64,000 nt of DNA from Saturnia japonica (lineage: Eukaryota > Arthropoda > Insecta > Lepidoptera > Saturniidae): assembly GCA_033032175.1 (NCBI GenBank), contig CM065316.1:8650115-8714114 (forward strand). The letters run 5' to 3'. The stretch's first letter is position 1. Each line of letters opens with the position of its first letter. This document shows, piece after piece, positions 45,703 through 56,553 of the stretch. The position numbers and the translations under genes were made by a program. The notes beneath the pieces were generated by a model. That model saw only the letters and a list, made by a program, of their open reading frames with translations. It was not told where the DNA came from and did no database searches.

Positions 45703-45763
45703 TAAAAATAAATTCCAAAACCATGAACAATGTAGACAAAAAGGTCGCTTTAAGCGAAAAGTC

Positions 45764-46545
45764 AGTAGGGGGAAGTCCCGTAACCTCGGACAGCTCATAA
45801 AGCCTCTCCCTACAAAAACTCCCTCGCTGAAAATAAGGCAACAAAGGCTAAACCTATCGTGGTTAAAATGCAACAACTTAAAGGCAAATAACTAACGACC
45901 CGATAAAAATAAAAAAAGGCTAGAAAACCGACTACCACACGAAAGACATCGATTTTTGCCACTTCAAAATCATCAACATCAATGACTGAAAATGAAACAA
46001 CTTGTTTGATCTGTCAAGAAAATAATGAAGAGGATTGGATTTGCTGTCAAGATTGCAATCAGTGGGCTCATGAAGCGTGTGCAGATGTTTAAGAAGGCTC
46101 AGTTAGCTACATGTGTGATTTTTGCAGGTTCGATTAAAAGTTAATGATTTTATAGAAAATGTTCCTTGTTTATTACCAAGTTTAGATTAATAAGTACATA
46201 ATAGTTTTCTTCTAAGCGTTGATTTGTTCTATTATAATTTATATATGTTTAATTGTTCTATTACAATTGTTATCAGTAAGAATTTATTGTTAAACGAATG
46301 TTTCAGTTTAAATAACGATAGTAAAGTTGACTGCCCGATATTAGGGGACCTTTTCCAAAATGTTATTTTTACTTTATAAGTTGTTCTAATACATATAAAG
46401 TAATATTTGAGACTGATTATATCTGTGTGATGATTACAAATATATTTAAGTTCGTTAAACCTAAATAAACCAAGAATACTATTACTAGCATATTTTTATT
46501 TTTATTATTCCTTAAGTGTCCGGTACTCGGGGACTTCCCCCTGCT
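45764..46545 (+). mobile_element. pogo-like DNA transposon remnant with internal deletion
   Basis: AGTAGGGGGAAGTCCCGTAA with CCTCGGACAG at the left faces CCGGTACTCGGGGACTTCCC then CCTGCT at the right: inverted ends of about 30 bp at roughly 80% identity. Only the C-terminal PHD finger of the transposase remains inside. The assignment to the pogo/Tigger group rests on the PHD finger, which many insect members carry at the C-terminus. Confidence 0.6.
45982..46137 (+). pseudogene. PHD zinc finger, transposase C-terminus
   Basis: MTENETTCLICQENNEEDWI, CCQDCNQWAHEACADV, a TAA at 46090, then EGSVSYMCDFCRFD and a final stop. The C-x2-C, C-x2-C, H-x2-C, C-x2-C ligands of a C4HC3 PHD finger are all present. 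The in-frame TAA falls inside the finger. Confidence 0.7.
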
Positions 46546-46689
46546 AAAAAAAGGGCAAAGAAGTTCTATTCACATTTTTAAAAAGGGAGGCGACGTACCT
46601 TAAAGTCGCAGGAATTCATTGATGGGATGGTAACACATACAATTTTGATGAATATAAAGGCCAGAGATCGGGGGCACCGCAATTTTTTT

Positions 46690-47415
46690 TAATTCGATCT
46701 GACCTTACTGTTAGCCTGACCCTATCCAAAAACAGAGCCGCTTATGGCTTTTACAGCTTTACCAGGCTTGGGGGCGAGCGCTTAAGGCACTCAGCTGCGA
46801 AAGCGTGGGCAACAAGCGCGCAAGGGTGTCAAAGTGGCCGGACCTCGGCTTGGGCTGTTGTCGCGATTGCAAATAAGTCGCGATCTGACTAATTCCCTAT
46901 CCGTAAAATTCGAGCTAAACTAACATATACATATATAGGGTGTCCCAGAACTCAACGTCAAGCCGAAACGGGGGCCGAACGGGGAAACAAATAGTCTTAA
47001 TTCTAGAAAACTTGGGGCAGTTGTCATTATTTTTGACTGTGGTTTTAGAAATGTTATTTAGGGTTACGGTTCTAAAGTTTAAATGAACAAAAATAATAAA
47101 AATTAACCACAATAATCGAAAAATGGTTACAGTTTACCAAATTTCTAGGTTTTTCTTAAATGCCCGTAATTTCCAAACTACATGGGATAGATTTTTTTTC
47201 TGATTTTTCTCATAATGGTTACTATCAATCTTGTCACCTCGTTTCGGCTTGACGTTGGGTTCTGGGACACCTCTATACATGTCCCTGCCTCCTGGGAGGA
47301 AGGAAGGAATATGTGTATATGTATTTAGTGATCTGAAATATGGTCTACACTAACTCGCCTAAAAAAGAAAAAAAAACGTTCCTTACAGAACCTATGTACC
47401 TATATGGTGTGCACG
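46690..47415 (-). mobile_element. Repeat family X, copy 3, split by a DNA element
   Basis: Reverse of the copy at 39282: GACCTTACTGTTAGCCTGAC, GGGGGCGAGCGCTTAAGGCA, AACAAGCGCGCAAGG, GACTAATTCCCTATCCGTAA, then the insert 46938-47273, then GGAAGGAAGGAATATGTGTA, poly-A, and CTTACAGAACCTATGTACCT. The insert fits exactly into the family X sequence. Confidence 0.75.
46938..47273. mobile_element. 336-bp non-autonomous DNA transposon with about 33-bp inverted repeats and TA duplication
   Basis: The left end GGGTGTCCCAGAACTCAACG with TCAAGCCGAAACG matches the inverted right end (CGTTTCGGCTTGACGTTGGG with TTCTGGGACACCTC), with two or three mismatches. TA lies on both sides (46936-46937 and 47274-47275), as for Tc1/mariner-type elements. 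The interior (AT-rich, with TTCTAGGTTTTTCTTAAATG) has no transposase. Its insertion inside repeat X shows the order of events. Confidence 0.88.
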
Positions 47416-47422
47416 TATGTAT

Positions 47423-47640
47423 GTGTTGAGAAATTAATATTATCTATGTAGCGCTTGCAACAAGTGTTACAATATAATATATTATCTGTAAATACTTCCT
47501 GTTAAAATAAAAATGGCCCGAACGAAAGAAGTGTTTTCTTTACTTTACCTTTAAATAGTAAAAATACTTTAATACGCTTCCACTGCGCGAGACGCAACAT
47601 GAAATACATAAATGGTGTTGAATCAGTATAAAGTCGTCGA
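47423..47640 (+). mobile_element. Possible 5' LTR of the decayed Copia element
   Basis: TGTTGAGAAATTAATATTAT has a TG start like Copia LTRs and is followed, about 250 bp on, by the gag frame. No second copy is present, so the LTR cannot be proved. Confidence 0.3.
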
Positions 47641-47696
47641 ATTTATAAAGAGTAAGATTTATTGCTAAATTGAAAAGTTCGGCAAAGGCTATCAAA

Positions 47697-48775
47697 ATGA
47701 CGTCGACTGCAATTACGCACGGACATGTGCAACTCCCGAAATTATGTAATGGTGCAAATTTTTCAACATGGAAATTCAGAATCAAGATATTGTTAGAAGA
47801 GCGGGGTCTCAAGGCTGCCCTTGGAGACACAAAAGATGCAGAAATTGATACAAGGGCACGTAGTATTATTGTTCAATGTATTTCGGACAAGTTTATCGAT
47901 ATAATTAAAAAATGTACTACCGCGGCGGAAATGCTGATCAAACTTGAAGATATATTTGAAAGAAAAAGTGTGTTTTATCTTTTATATATTGGGAAAAAGT
48001 TACTAACAATGAAATGTAACATGAACGAGGAACTACAAAACCATTTTTTTTAATTTTGATAATATCATAACAGACTTGGAGTCGACTGGTGCTTCATTGA
48101 AGGATACGGACAAAGTATGTCACTTACTACTTACTTTACCTACAGAATATTATGTTGTGGTTACAACGTTAGAAACTATGGATAGAGAACTAACAGTTGA
48201 TTATGTAAAATCATGATTATTAGATGCGGAACTAAAGCTAAACGGCCAACGAGAACAGACAACAGAAAATATATAAAGCTTCATAACATGCTTTAAATGT
48301 GGCAAGAAAGGTCACAAGTCAAACCAGTGTAAAATGACAAGAGATAACTTAACAAATAGAGGACGGACCATTAGTAAAGGTGCAGGATTTCGAGAATAGT
48401 CCCGAGGTCGAGGCCTGAAATCATAAAAAAACACAACATTACAGTCTAGTCGGGTTGCGCAGACAGATGATGATACCAATGTTTCATTCACAACATATCA
48501 AGTGGAAAATTTAAGTGCTAGTGAAATTATAAATACACCGGACAGTGTCTCATTAGTTATTGACTCCGGTGCCACTGAACATTTAATTATGGCTGAATAC
48601 GAACAATACCTACATGACTAATATTTCAGTCTTAGACAGTGAAATTAAAATTGATTGTGCTAACGGACAATATTTAAAGTTAACAAAGAGAGGTAAAATT
48701 AGTATATAATGATAGTATAACAGTTAGTTTTAATGCGTTAATTGTTCCTAAATTGTCACATAATCTGTTCGAGCG
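47697..48775 (+). pseudogene. Ty1/Copia gag and protease fragment (old)
   Basis: From an ATG at 47697 (MTSTAITHGHVQLPKLCNGA, NFSTWKFRIKILLEERGLK) the frame is open to about 48050, then broken. A zinc knuckle CFKCGKKGHKSNQCK (C-x2-C-x4-H-x4-C) is at 48290-48335. The protease SLVIDSGATEHL is at about 48550-48590, followed by pieces DCANGQYLKL and IVPKLSHNLF. Integrase, RT and RNase H are missing. It is unrelated in sequence to the young Copia at 56173 beyond the shared family architecture. Confidence 0.75.
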
Positions 48776-48789
48776 AATCGAGCGGACAC

Positions 48790-49170
48790 ATGTTTTGTAT
48801 AGAGTAAGCTTGTGTCTCAGGGACATTTTGTCTAGTCAGGGGCTGTAGGGCTTATCGAGGGTCACACCGAGATATTTCGTCTCGGTGGCCCAGAGAATCT
48901 TGTCTTTAAAGAGTTTGAGAGGTTTGATACCCTCGAGGATCTCTTTTTTGCTAGGGTCGAAGATAATCGCGGCGCTCTTGGAGGGGTTGATGGTTATGCG
49001 TCATTTACGATACTATTTACCGAAAGTGGTAATGGCACGTTAGACGGTGTGTCTGAGATGAAGTCTGTGCCTATTAGAAGCGTAAAGGACTGTATCGTCA
49101 GTGTATACACCTACTTCGACTTCGGAGGGGCGGGGTAGGTCACTGACGTACAGGTTGATCCGCACCGCTA
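48790..49170 (-). pseudogene. jockey-type LINE reverse transcriptase fragment
   Basis: The minus strand reads NLYVSDLPRPSEVEVGVYTD, DTVLYASNRHRLHLRH, INPSKSAAIIFDPSKKE, ATETKYLGVTLDKPYSP. This is the catalytic palm of jockey-clade RTs (Y-A-D-D box present as YTDD) and the K-Y-L-G-V-x-L-D motif. Stops are present. Confidence 0.8.
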
Positions 49171-49289
49171 CCGCATCAACCTGCGTATGGACCAAGGCAA
49201 CTCTTCATAATGCAAAAAAAATGAAAGACCTAAAAAAATGTGTTCAGTTTTTGCGCCGGAAGACAAAAAGTGAATTTTTTTATATAATA

Positions 49290-49800
49290 TATTCCGCATA
49301 ATCACAAAAGAGATATTTATTAAAATTTACAAAACTTATATTCGCCCATAGCTGGAATACGCATATCAAATATGGTGTCCATACTTTAAGAAAGATAAAG
49401 AGATGATCGAGAAAGTCCAAAGGAGAACAACAAAAGTGGTTATTTCTCTTATAATAAATCATATGAAGAGCGTCTTATTCAATTAAAATTAACTACATTG
49501 GAAGAATGAAGAAAATAGGTGACCTCATCGAAACACAAAATATTAAACGGTTACTACAACAAACCAGGACATTTCAAACTTATACACTATGAGTTTAAGA
49601 GGACACTCCATGAAATTATACAAGATTCCAAGCAATAGTAACCCTCGAACACACATCTTATCTAATAGAGTTGTCACCATATGGAACACCCTTCCAGAGA
49701 CTGTCATTAGTGCACCAACAGTGAACTGTTTTAAAAATAGACCGGACAAACATTTAAAAACATTAGAAATACTAGTGTAGTGATAGTGATGTACACGCAT
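49290..49800 (+). pseudogene. CR1-like LINE, 3' end of ORF2
   Basis: IYKTYIRP then LEYAYQIWCPYFKKDKEMIE, KVQRRTTKVV, and, after frameshifts, MSLRGHSMKLYKIPSN, SNRVVTIWNTLPETVISAPT, VNCFKNRPDKHL. The V-Q-R-R and R-V-V-x-x-W-N-x-L-P motifs are typical of CR1-like LINE tails. It ends in an AT-rich AATAAATAAATAATAACAAT tail. Confidence 0.8.
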
Positions 49801-51672
49801 CACCTCGAAGAGCTGCTAGTGTATTAAATAAATAAATAATAACAATAATATTCAAAAGGCTGTTTTGTATTAAACACCTGCAGAATTGTTAGAAAATTTT
49901 TGTCTCTAGTTATGTAACTACACTGTCACTATCTTTTCTAATAGGTACCAGACAGTTTTTATTGATTTCCTGAACCTTTTGCGTTTTGTCCGAGGTGGGT
50001 TTTTACTATCATGCATTCATATGTTAGCGTTTGTTGTTTATAAAATGACACTTAATTTAAGGTGATGATGTGGCCGAAGATTTTTGTCACGTTGACCGTC
50101 GGTACGTAGTTAGTCGTTGCCGACCAGCCGTTTCAATTTTGTGCTAATTGGCAGGATGACGCGTACAACTCAGCGTCGACCGGTCAGCGTTATTAAGAAA
50201 CGGTAATGCATACAATTTGACGTATAAGTGCAGATGGTCACTGTGACTTGAAAACCAGTCTAAAGGAGCTGACCCTTAAGTACTAGACATAGGTAACACA
50301 CTGCGCTTACACTGCTGAGTTAACCAAAATACGCACCATGGCGCAGCAAAATGGTACGCGAGGCAAGCTAGTTAGAGAAATTAACTTGATGGTTAACCAT
50401 CGTAGTAGCCGTGTCGTAGCAGGCTCGCTGCGCTAAAGTGCTCTATGCGCTAACACGCTTGGGATAACTATGGTAACACACCCGGCGTAGTGAACTTCGC
50501 GGCGTAGCGCAGTGATACCCATGTCTATTAAATACAGATGCCAGAATTAAAAATTACAGTACCATAATGTTTTATCAAATGTCGGTGTCTGAGCCACCAT
50601 CTCTTAAAAATTACACTTACAAATAAATTCTATATTTAAAACAATAAAAGCATTCTTAACTCCAAAACACTTTCAACGAATGAATCCGACTTCTATTGCT
50701 AAATGTATCACATGTTACTTAAAAATTTAATTTTGATTTTGATAATAATAATCACATTATTGGTATTATTAAGCACTTAACTATTGACTATAATAATAAT
50801 ATCATACGTCTTTATAAATAATATCATAATAAAATCACAGGTGTCATGTTCTTATTGTAATATTATCGGTTAAGTTAACTTATTAAGTTAATTTTGTTCC
50901 GTAAGCACTTTTTTATAATGTACTTAATACTAACAGTAAGTACAGTTAATAAGTTGTTAATGATTGTTATTATACTCTAATACTGATTTACGTTCTAAGT
51001 ATTATGACTATATTTATATTAATTACATCAGGATAAAATTATTCCGTACTTAAATATATTTAGTAGCCAGGTGGCCTTTTACATTTTGTGTTTAAACAAA
51101 ATCATACGTTTGGTTTCCTTTAATCTAAATCATTGTTTCTCAAAGTGTTGGCCGCGACTCTCAAAAGAAGTCATGTTCAGAAATAAGAAGACGAATACAT
51201 GTTTAGGTACACGAAACATAATTCTATTGAAGTATTTTTAATTTAAAATCAAGTCTTAGAAAATTACAAATTACCTGTTAATAAGAATATAATAAAATAA
51301 AGTAGGTAAAAACCATGGCCGCATAGACGATTATTTTGAGAACACCCACATAAATAATAAAACATATAAAAAATCTTTGTAAATCATGATATGGAAAAAA
51401 ATGATGATTCAATTATAATGTACAAAGCTACAACAATATATATTTACAGATCACAAATCAAAAAGATATTATTTTACAACATGAGCTCGAGTTTTATAAA
51501 AACGCCTACGTCACTGGAGATTCAATTGTTTATAATTATATATCTGTTCATCAGATCGACTTTTGTATTAAATGCACTCTTTAACATATCTTGTACTTGC
51601 CACTGTATACATATAAAAATTATTACTAATACATACATTACATTACATTACATACATATAGTATTATCACAG
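49801..51672. other. No gene seen; downstream flank of the GALNT gene with a GC-richer block
   Basis: The block 50300-50530 is GC-richer than its flanks (CGTAGCAGGCTCGCTGCGCT, ACACACCCGGCGTAGTGAAC) but encodes nothing I recognise. The 3' UTR of the minus-strand GALNT gene should lie just below 51673. TACATTACATTACATTACAT repeats are at about 51639-51655. I could not fix its poly-A signal. Confidence 0.4.
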
Positions 51673-52710
51673 TTAACGCCAAGGCACACGCTCGAAATGC
51701 CAAATCTGTCCACTATCTTCAATACACCGTTTTGCTGTCAGCGGATTATCGACACCATCTTTATTTTTGTTACTAACAACCAGAGTCAAGCACAATCCTG
51801 AAGGCGATTTTAACCTAGGACCTTGCTGTTCCCATATTTGCTTCTTACTATCACTGCAAGTTTTCCAAATAACCCGACCGTTCCCTTGCTCTAAACATAA
51901 ACCTTCATCAGCCATGATTTTACCTTCCGTGGTATACACCAGTAATCTTTCCAGGTCTGTGTCACCACCACAGAGTAAGCCAACAGCTGGACCACCGAGC
52001 CCTGGAGTACCAGAGCTAACACCCACACAAGCCCCTTTGTCATTCTTAATTCGACCAAACCACCTATTATCCATGGGAAAAAAATTTTGAGGCCATACAT
52101 TTTCTAAATACCATTTAAAACTTTTACATCCTAAATTGTTCCTCAACTCAATTCTATCATATACATGTTGTTGATCTCTTATTGCTTCGACAGAAGGGTT
52201 GAACTTAAAAAAGAAGTCCGCCCACTCGTCCATCCAAACAGTTGCCGCGCGTGCTAAATTGGAATTCAATACTTTAGCAACACCTCCTGGATATTTGTAA
52301 GGGCTATGTCTCCTGAATATATGGCCGACTCGGGAGCAAGGTGTGATCTCTACTCTAGCCCCACATTGCCATGCTCTCCAAGAAAGTTCTAGGTTTTCTG
52401 CTCCCCATATAAGCATACCTTCATCATATCCACCCAAACGCCAGAACAAGCTCTTCCTAACAGCAAATAAGCCTCCAGCCATAGCAGGAGTTGGGTACGG
52501 CTTAGAAGGATTTTTAGCTTTTTTTAACATTACCTCGCTACTTGGCACAAGCCAACGGAAATGAAGCCGCCAGCTAAAGGCGCCCCAATGTGCATCAATG
52601 CTCTTCGTGTACGCAAGGGTGTCTTCAGAAAGTAGATCAATATGAGGACAAATGAAAACGTCATCACTTCCTGCTCTATCTAATAGGGGTTCAATCCAAC
52701 CATCGGTTAC
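51673..52710 (-). CDS. Polypeptide N-acetylgalactosaminyltransferase (GALNT/pgant), last exon
   Basis: The enzyme transfers GalNAc from UDP-GalNAc to Ser/Thr in the Golgi, the first step of mucin-type O-glycosylation. This 1038-bp exon starts in phase 0 after TCTGTTTTAG (52711) and ends at TAA (51673-51675). It encodes VTDGWIEPLLDRAGSDDVFI, then the Gal/GalNAc-T motif WGAENLELSWRAWQCGARVE and CSRVGHIFR, the His being a metal ligand. After SFKWYLENVWPQNFFP comes the ricin B-type lectin domain (about the last 130 residues) with QIWEQQ and QIWHF as Q-x-W repeats and CLEQ. It is intact, without stops. Which GALNT isoform this is cannot be settled from motifs. Confidence 0.93.
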   Translation of the reverse strand, partial: VTDGWIEPLLDRAGSDDVFICPHIDLLSEDTLAYTKSIDAHWGAFSWRLHFRWLVPSSEVMLKKAKNPSKPYPTPAMAGGLFAVRKSLFWRLGGYDEGMLIWGAENLELSWRAWQCGARVEITPCSRVGHIFRRHSPYKYPGGVAKVLNSNLARAATVWMDEWADFFFKFNPSVEAIRDQQHVYDRIELRNNLGCKSFKWYLENVWPQNFFPMDNRWFGRIKNDKGACVGVSSGTPGLGGPAVGLLCGGDTDLERLLVYTTEGKIMADEGLCLEQGNGRVIWKTCSDSKKQIWEQQGPRLKSPSGLCLTLVVSNKNKDGVDNPLTAKRCIEDSGQIWHFERVPWR

Positions 52711-53267
52711 CTAAAACAGATTAATAGTACAATATTGCAAATGCCGTGAAATAGGCAATTGCAGGTCGAGTATTTCCGCCGAGGCATATATAGTGCTTTT
52801 CTCAAACATGCATGGAAAATAAAACATACTTTTTATATTATACATTTAATTTAATTAATATTAAAAGTTACATTATAGTCATATTGGGGCAATTACTAAA
52901 TTTATATTTATTAAGTACATATGTAAATAACAAATCAAGACGAATTTTCAGCTTTGCCGCCAATTTTCTATTTATCATCTATGCCGAAAGGCAAGCGCAT
53001 TTATGGCTATACAGCCACGTGAACGCAATTTTTACGAAGCAAAGAGACTTACTTTGGTATGCCAAGAATGATAAAAGAGATCCAATCAAAGAGTATTTAA
53101 TAACCCTAACACGCCGTTTCATACATTGCTGGAGCGTTGTAATATTCTAAATTCAAAAAACGCCCTTGTAATGGATTTGATTTTTTTTGTCCGTAAATTC
53201 GATACTTCGCGTGTTCTTTTTTCGAAAATAATGACAATAATTCCATGTATGTTTGAGAAAATGTATT

Positions 53268-53357
53268 TTCATCTTAACACATCTAGACCTGAATGATGAG
53301 CGATCACTAGATCTATCAATCCATGCAAGTATCAGCTCTAGATGTGTTAAGATGAAG
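53268..53357. repeat. Short perfect-stem inverted repeat (about 90 bp)
   Basis: TCATCTTAACACATCTAGA faces TCTAGATGTGTTAAGATGA with about 50 bp between. It lies in the GALNT intron. Could be a tiny MITE; no target duplication was resolved. Confidence 0.75.
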
Positions 53358-53556
53358 CAACAACAAGGTCTAATTGAAGTTAAGTTTCCATACACAAGAA
53401 TCTACTAAGACGTTTTTTTACTTAACTATGCATTATTTAAAAATAATATATACATCAACAGTCTTATAAAAATGCTCTAATTCGAAGTACATAAACAGTT
53501 TTTGTACAAAACGAAAACAAAATTTTAAAAATTCTATTTTCTTCTAGCGGCAATTT

Positions 53557-54959
53557 TTACCCCAGTGTGCCAGTGTGCGCCGGCGCACGACGAGGTTCGG
53601 GCAGCAGCGGCACATGACTTCGGTCGACGCGGATACGCTCGGATACGGTATCATCACGCTGCGATATATTGTTCGAGGGGTGGACAGAAGCGTTGCGTAC
53701 AGTAGAATTTATATTCATGTTGTTATGATTCGAATTAATGGGGAGTAAACTGTGCTGATTTCCGTGGCAAATTTTGCACTTATTTAGTGATTTACACATA
53801 TTTATTTTATGAAATCTTAAGTAATTGTTACAAAATAAATTTTTGTTTATTATATGCCTTGTCTTGCGGGTCTTTGTTTAAAAAATATTCACAATTAATA
53901 AGTACCTAGCTAGTATTAATAACTATAATTACATATTGTACATATTTGATATTGTATTGCGGAGGTGCATCAGGCATTTTATATTCAGTTTGATTATTAT
54001 TATCATTATTTAATTAAGTAAAGAATGAATGAGTTGGTTTAGCTTTAGGTGTGAATTTATTTGTTTGATTTTGAAAAATATGTGAATGTATAGGAGATCA
54101 CAGAGTCTGAATTTTATTTTGATCTTTTAAGAAGCTTTTAACTTCTTTAAAAGTGGGTATATCTGTTTGCTTATGTATTTGTTCAAATAACCTGAGTGTG
54201 TTTTTGTCTAATTTGCTCAAGGCTTTAAGAGTTAACATAAAGTCAGACAAATCTGTAATTTGTAACTGTCGGAGTGCTACCACAGCAGAACAAAAGTTAT
54301 TAATAAATGTTTCAATTGATTGATTTGGCTTATGCTGAAGCATTTGATCAAGATACATTGAAGATAGTACTCTTGTATCTTGATACTTTTCTTAAAAAAC
54401 CGTTATAAATTATATCGAATTATATCGCTAACAACTCCAGCACAGACATTTAGAGCTTTACTATATAGAGAGCCTACCGAATACTGTACCTTCTCTGCAT
54501 TTGAAAGTTGAGGGTTTATGTATATGAGACTGCGAAAGTTTTCAAAGAAAACAGACTACTTTATTACTTGGTGTCCAATCAAATCTAGCTAACTGTAGCG
54601 GTGGAAGCTTCAGTTTTGTAACTGTAGCTGTTATTTTTTCTGACATCAAGTTTCAGATCACTCTCTGTTTGTTTTATGATATAGTATAATTCGTCAAAAG
54701 AACGTAAGACTGAGTATGAGTAATTGGTTTTTGCGTCCTCGTCTTGTTCGAGATAAACGATGTTTAATTCATCGACAGTATCCAAGTACTCAGTTCTAGA
54801 TTTTTCTGGTAAATTTAAGCGGGATATAAACTGAGTTTTAGTGTTTGAATCGGAAACCTTTAGGCCAAAGTCATAAATTTCCTGAACAATTTCAAATAAT
54901 TGGTTTTTCTTTGATTCTAACAAATTTATAGGTATACTTCTAGCGTCGTCTTTGCTCAT
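53557..54959 (-). pseudogene. BEL/Pao retrotransposon gag remnant
   Basis: Minus-strand pieces: MSKDDARSIPINLLESKKNQ and LSYSVLRSFDELYY-type helices (54585-54959), then ARFDWTPSN-like sequence around 54570-54590, then QSIETFINNFCSAVVALRQL, DLSDFMLTLKALSKLDKNTL, IPTFKEVKSFLKDQ (54098-54358). Then a zinc knuckle MCKSLNKCKICHGNQHSLLP (53740-53799). The order (DUF1759-like gag, S-K-L-D motif, knuckle C-x-x-C...H-x-L-L) is that of BEL/Pao gag. Frames are broken between pieces and there is no pol. It lies in the GALNT intron, in the same orientation as the gene. Confidence 0.65.
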
Positions 54960-56172
54960 TTTGAAATAATTAATATGCCGTTAAATGTAGGTAACTTGAT
55001 AACCAACGAGCCATGAGCGGCCGCACGGTGGATCGTCTTCATACAAGCGGTTGGACGTAGGCGAATTAAAAATCCAAAGTCGTCATTTCACAAGACTTAA
55101 TGCACTATTCAATTTCTATATTAATTGCCAACACATATGGATGTAATTACTTTTTTGATTGGACTCATAGTTTTGGAATAAATCGAGAAAACCCGTTTTT
55201 AATGTATGGAAGGCTATCTATAAATATGAATATCTAGAATGTCTGGCCGCTTTTCGTTTTAAAATTTTTATTTCAATATCTAGTCATTATATAACATGTT
55301 TTCTCCAAAGGCACACATGTTTTGTGCTAGTTTTGAGATTATAATAAAAATATTATGAAAAAACTGGTTGAAGTTAATACTACTAGCCGCCACCCACAAA
55401 AAAAAAAAAAAATAAGCGGTCATAAACTATAATTAACCGAAACTTACTCAGACAGCATAACAAAACACGTTGTTAACTTAAATAACCACAGGAACGGTCA
55501 TAACACGGGCACCTACGTTTATTACCCAATTAATGAATAATATTATACCAAGGGTTGTTTGTGAAAGTTTTCACACATTTGAAATTTTAGGCAGATAAAA
55601 TAAAATAATTAGTGATATTTTTCATTAAAAAGATGATACCAAAAATGAAATCATTGTTTTATCTCATATTCATTGATTTAACATAGTGTAATATTAAAAA
55701 TACGATTAATTAAAAGTGTAGAGTCCATGTCCCGAAATTATTTATAATTTCATTAATAGTAGACATAAAACTATCCGAAACCATTAATATTATCATGGCA
55801 ACAAAACTACTTTTGACCAGTGTAATATACACTAATATTATTAATTAATTTGTTTGTAATAAATAAACTCAAAAACGACTTAGACGATTTTAAAAATTGT
55901 TTCATGAGTAGAATGCTATGTTATCAGTGAGTACCATCAGCCATATTTTAATTTCAAATAAAATACCATATATTATATAAAAAATCTCGTGTGAAGACGA
56001 TTATAGTGATTCTATAACTTATGGAATATCTTGAGCTCATATTTACATAATATAATTGATTTATCCAGATGATGCTTTATAGATATGTTAATATCCAATA
56101 GATGGCGTCATGGTCGAACCATTGACTACAAGGAAGGGCAAAACAATGTATGCCAGATCAGCTAGTAGTATC
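54960..56172. other. No gene seen; intron DNA with a Helitron-like scrap
   Basis: A poly-A run is at about 55397-55411. AAACTCAAAAACGACTTAGA at 55863 and CCAGATCAGCTAGT at 56153-56166 look like the body and CTAGT end of a Helitron-like repeat. The Copia LTR starts just after that end. Confidence 0.4.
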
Positions 56173-56515
56173 TGTTGAAGCAAAGAGGCTTTGTTGTGAA
56201 ACGAATATAATCTCTTTGCATATCATTGTATGTTTTTTCTTTATAAAAAACAATGTTTTTAAATGGCTTGTCAACTGAAAAATGTCAAGTGAGAAAATAT
56301 AATATATTGTTTGAGATACAAATATATATTTTCTAACATATCGTGATATAATTAGCTAATATTGTTACCTATTCCAAATTGTTTATTATTTGCTATAACT
56401 ACAAATAATGAAATACAATATTCATACGATTCCTGGCTAAAACTGTGTTTTTCATATAAGACTCTGCTTATGGTGTGAACAAACACACTAGATTGCTACA
56501 TCGGTAATACTAACA
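56173..56515 (+). repeat. Copia 5' LTR
   Basis: Starts TGTTGAAGCAAAGAGGC and ends GGTAATACTAACA. By eye it is identical to the 3' LTR over 342 positions; only the first base differs (T here, C there). Confidence 0.95.
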
Positions 56516-56533
56516 GGTTATGTATGCCCAGCA
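56516..56533 (+). promoter_or_regulatory. Copia primer-binding-like site
   Basis: GGTTATGTATGCCCAGC directly follows the 5' LTR. It resembles the complement of the initiator-tRNA-Met anticodon arm (GGTTATGGGCCCAG), the half-tRNA primer known for Copia elements, with a few mismatches. Confidence 0.6.
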
Positions 56534-56553
56534 TTTATGGAAAACGATGAATA

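Noticed and set aside
48301..48350. Isolated CCHC zinc knuckle as a host gene exon
   Set aside because: Its neighbours (gag frame before, D-S-G-A protease after) show it belongs to a decayed Copia element.
51391..51801. 136-codon + strand open frame overlapping the end of the GALNT gene
   Set aside because: Low-complexity, AT-rich composition and overlap with the real exon on the other strand.
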